From Rickettsia typhi (lineage in GTDB: Bacteria; Pseudomonadota; Alphaproteobacteria; Rickettsiales; UBA1997), in assembly GCA_945902255.1 (NCBI GenBank), contig CAMDMO010000069.1, positions 1-8,094 on the forward strand: a stretch of DNA of 8,094 nt, given 5' to 3'. How positions within the stretch are numbered: the first letter of the stretch is position 1; every line of letters starts with the position of its first letter. The notes beneath the pieces were generated by a model, which had not been told where the DNA came from, ran no database searches, and saw only the letters and a list, made by a program, of their open reading frames with translations. A program made the position numbers and the translations under genes. Shown here in pieces: positions 6,533 to 8,094 of this stretch.

Positions 6533-7336
6533 TTAATGTAACTTTATTTTTATTATTTCTGACCATTTTTTATCCCATCCACTCCAATGATTTGCTTTAT
6601 TAACATCAATAATTCTAGCACAATTCTTTATCGGTAATTTTTTAAGATAAGATTCAACAATAACTCTTGGTATAATTTTATCTTCAGATCCAACGAAGTG
6701 AATTTGTGGAATTTTTGCTAATTTGTTAAAATTCAAATCTTTATTTTGCAGCGATAAATCTAGTTTGGAAACTTCATGAATTTCGCTAAATTTTTCATGA
6801 TCTAAATTACCGGCGATAGTTCTTAAATTAAGAATATTATTATTTCTATCCGCCAAATAAAGCGCAATCGCTCCGCCGCCAGAATAGCCAATTAACTCAA
6901 TTTTGTTTTTAGAAAAATTTGCTAAAACTTCATTAAGTGAATCAATAATTTCTTTTGAAAACCTAGCATTTGTCCAATATTTTTCTTCGCATTTTTTATC
7001 ATCAATAAATTGGCAAGGTCGAGCGATATAAATTATATTTGGCGAATCATCTTGTGCGATTAAGTTAATTAAAAAATATGAGGTTGGAGTTGGATTTTGT
7101 GAAATGGTGTATTTATTAATAAAAGCTTTTCCATCGCCTTCAAGATAGATTCTAATTGGCTCTGCTTGGTTAGTTATTTTCTGTAAAGTGAAGATTTTGA
7201 AATTTTTAGTCTGATAAATTTTTTCTTCTAAATTTTGTTTGTGACCTATTTCAATAGTTTTTTTGGTAATTTCATAGTGGTTAGCTTGACAGCAAGATAG
7301 AAAAAATATTCCGATTATTAAGATTAATTTTGTCAT
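6533..7336 (-). CDS. Alpha/beta-hydrolase, probable lipoprotein
   Basis: This 267-residue protein starts with MTKLILIIGIFFLSCC, a short charged start plus hydrophobic stretch ending in a lipobox-like LSC/C (Cys15 or Cys16), so it is probably lipid-anchored in the cell envelope. The body fits an alpha/beta-hydrolase: the nucleophile elbow GYSGG puts Ser152 as nucleophile, Asp219 in VGSEDKIIP is the likely acid, and His250 in ANHWSGW is the likely catalytic base. An IRIYLEGDGK strand at 62-71 resembles the oxyanion-side strand. The substrate cannot be read from the sequence; an esterase, lipase or peptidase role is possible. Its ATG overlaps the stop of the upstream Coq10-like gene as ATGA, implying translational coupling. 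In the catalytic features nothing looks broken. It is AT-rich like its upstream neighbours and unlike the large gene downstream. Confidence 0.8.
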   Translation of the reverse strand: MTKLILIIGIFFLSCCQANHYEITKKTIEIGHKQNLEEKIYQTKNFKIFTLQKITNQAEPIRIYLEGDGKAFINKYTISQNPTPTSYFLINLIAQDDSPNIIYIARPCQFIDDKKCEEKYWTNARFSKEIIDSLNEVLANFSKNKIELIGYSGGGAIALYLADRNNNILNLRTIAGNLDHEKFSEIHEVSKLDLSLQNKDLNFNKLAKIPQIHFVGSEDKIIPRVIVESYLKKLPIKNCARIIDVNKANHWSGWDKKWSEIIKIKLH

Positions 7337-7785
7337 AAAAAAGAATCATTTTCTCCAGCTCTTTTTTCAAAAGCCGCCATCATTTTTTCAGTTGCTTTCT
7401 CAAAGATTGAGCCAATCATTTTTTCTAAAAAAAACGAATTAAATTGAAACTCGATAAAAAATTCTACTTCACATTTTTCATTCTCAATTTCACGAATTTT
7501 CCATTTATTAACTAAATTTTTAAATGGCCCACGAATTGCAATTACTTCAACAAAATAAGTCTCGTCACTTGATTTTCCGTGTTTTACATCAGATGTATAT
7601 TTTTCAAAAAAACTTTTAAAATTAATTAATAAATCAGCTTCTAAATTATTACCAGAAATCACATTAGTAATTTTTGCACCTTTGCACCAAGGTAAAAATT
7701 CTGGATATTTTTCAATATCCATTACTAAATCGTAAATTTTTTTTGCCGAATAAGGCAGAATTTTATTCTGAATAAAAGAGGGCAT
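7333..7785 (-). CDS. Coq10/RatA-family START-domain protein
   Basis: This 150-residue protein is a single START-like (polyketide cyclase) domain, the normal length for the bacterial Coq10/RatA family. The signature near the N terminus is clear: KKIYDLVMDIEKYPEFLPWC (residues 15-34). It is followed by alternating strands and a long C-terminal helix (LEKMIGSIFEKATEKMMAAF) that covers the lipid pocket. Mitochondrial Coq10 binds ubiquinone and supports respiration, and alphaproteobacterial members are thought to do the same. The name RatA comes from a claimed toxin role in E. coli that is not a safe inference here, and no partner antitoxin gene adjoins it. The ATG lies 2 bp after the ffh stop with no clear ribosome site, so translation probably continues from ffh. 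The end overlaps the hydrolase start by 4 bp. Confidence 0.88.
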   Translation of the reverse strand: MPSFIQNKILPYSAKKIYDLVMDIEKYPEFLPWCKGAKITNVISGNNLEADLLINFKSFFEKYTSDVKHGKSSDETYFVEVIAIRGPFKNLVNKWKIREIENEKCEVEFFIEFQFNSFFLEKMIGSIFEKATEKMMAAFEKRAGENDSFL

Positions 7786-7787
7786 TT

Positions 7788-8094
7788 TTACATCAAATTT
7801 TTAAATTTAGACATATCTGATCCTTCCATATCTTTCATCATTTCTTGCATTTTTTTTGGATCAATTTTTCCCATTTTCCCCATCATTTTTTGCATTTGTT
7901 TATATTTTTTAAGCAGGCGATTAACTTCTTGAATTGTGCTTCCAGCCCCTTTTGCAATTCGATGTTTTCTTGATGAATTTAAAATCGCAGGATTTTTTCT
8001 TTCTTTTTTTGTCATTGATAAAATTAACGCTTCTTGAGTTTTTATTTCTTTTTCAAGGCCATTCATTTTACCGAGCTGTTCTTTGATTTTGCCT
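7788..8094 (-). CDS. ffh: Signal recognition particle protein Ffh, C-terminal M domain (5' end outside window)
   Basis: The reading frame is open from the right edge to the TAA at 7788-7790, giving about 101 codons of the usual 450. Ffh is the SRP54 GTPase subunit that binds 4.5S RNA and nascent signal sequences and delivers ribosomes to FtsY at the membrane. The visible part is the methionine-rich M domain: GKIKEQLGKMNGLEKEI, then MTKKERKNPAILNSSRKHRIAKGAG, the conserved SRP-RNA-binding helix-turn-helix, then TIQEVNRLLKKYKQMQKMMGKMG with the methionine-rich signal-binding helix, and a short tail ending SKFKNLM. The GTPase NG domain lies outside the window. The ATG at 8066 is internal, because the homology continues upstream of it to the window edge. 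It heads a tight three-gene cluster with the Coq10-like and hydrolase genes. Confidence 0.95.
   Translation of the reverse strand, partial: GKIKEQLGKMNGLEKEIKTQEALILSMTKKERKNPAILNSSRKHRIAKGAGSTIQEVNRLLKKYKQMQKMMGKMGKIDPKKMQEMMKDMEGSDMSKFKNLM

Noticed and set aside
6483..6535. A tRNA-like fragment (TGGCTCAGAGGTTA) upstream of the large gene.
   Set aside because: No T-arm consensus, no anticodon arm and no acceptor pairing could be found around it.
6484..6603. A 39-codon + strand ORF with a hydrophobic stretch (TLFLLFLTIFY), preceded by a perfect TATAAT at 6460-6465.
   Set aside because: It overlaps the 3' end of the hydrolase gene antisense, has no recognisable family and no convincing -35 box. 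TATAAT and hydrophobic codons arise readily by chance in such AT-rich DNA.
7333..7785. A toxin-antitoxin system suggested by the RatA relationship of the Coq10-like protein.
   Set aside because: No RatB-like or antitoxin-like partner is adjacent. The gene sits tightly between ffh and a hydrolase, and the Coq10 lipid-binding role fits Alphaproteobacteria better.

Overview
The window looks like a piece of an AT-rich alphaproteobacterial chromosome, most likely Rickettsiales or a related intracellular bacterium. The grounds are low GC (roughly 30% by eye in the ordinary genes), a Coq10/RatA-type START-domain gene directly behind ffh, weak or absent Shine-Dalgarno sequences, a short C/G-rich palindrome of the kind scattered through rickettsial intergenic DNA, and a very large protein that looks like a host-directed effector. 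The lineage is inference; no rRNA or other decisive marker is present.

Layout. On the + strand, the 3' end of trpF (phosphoribosylanthranilate isomerase) enters from the left edge and overlaps by 17 bp a complete 653-residue APC-superfamily transporter that resembles the potassium importer KimA. On the - strand, reading from the right edge inward, come the C-terminal M domain of Ffh (SRP54), a Coq10/RatA-like protein 2 bp downstream, and an alpha/beta-hydrolase with a probable lipoprotein signal that overlaps the previous gene by 4 bp (ATGA). These three look like one transcription unit. After 136 bp, in the same orientation, lies a 1171-residue protein with a CX5R phosphatase loop (CASGKDRTG) of the SopB/IpgD/SidF type. 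It has a richer base composition than its neighbours, an internal 21-residue duplication and a long polar C-terminal region with a basic end.

The transporter and the large gene converge on a 545-bp non-coding gap. The gap holds a terminator-like hairpin behind the transporter, a second weak hairpin, and a striking inverted repeat. The arms of that repeat contain a 70-bp perfect match, are built from degenerate 18-bp units, and each end at the inner side in a C/G-rich 8-bp hairpin. It may act as a two-way transcription barrier, a palindromic mobile element, or both.

Functional picture. The left part concerns amino-acid/tryptophan-pathway remnants and ion or amino-acid transport. The right part is housekeeping (protein targeting, quinone-associated lipid binding, envelope hydrolase). 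The large gene between them is the accessory item and the most interesting coding sequence: a candidate secreted phosphoinositide or inositol-phosphate phosphatase. No CRISPR array, insertion-sequence transposase, rRNA or tRNA gene was seen.
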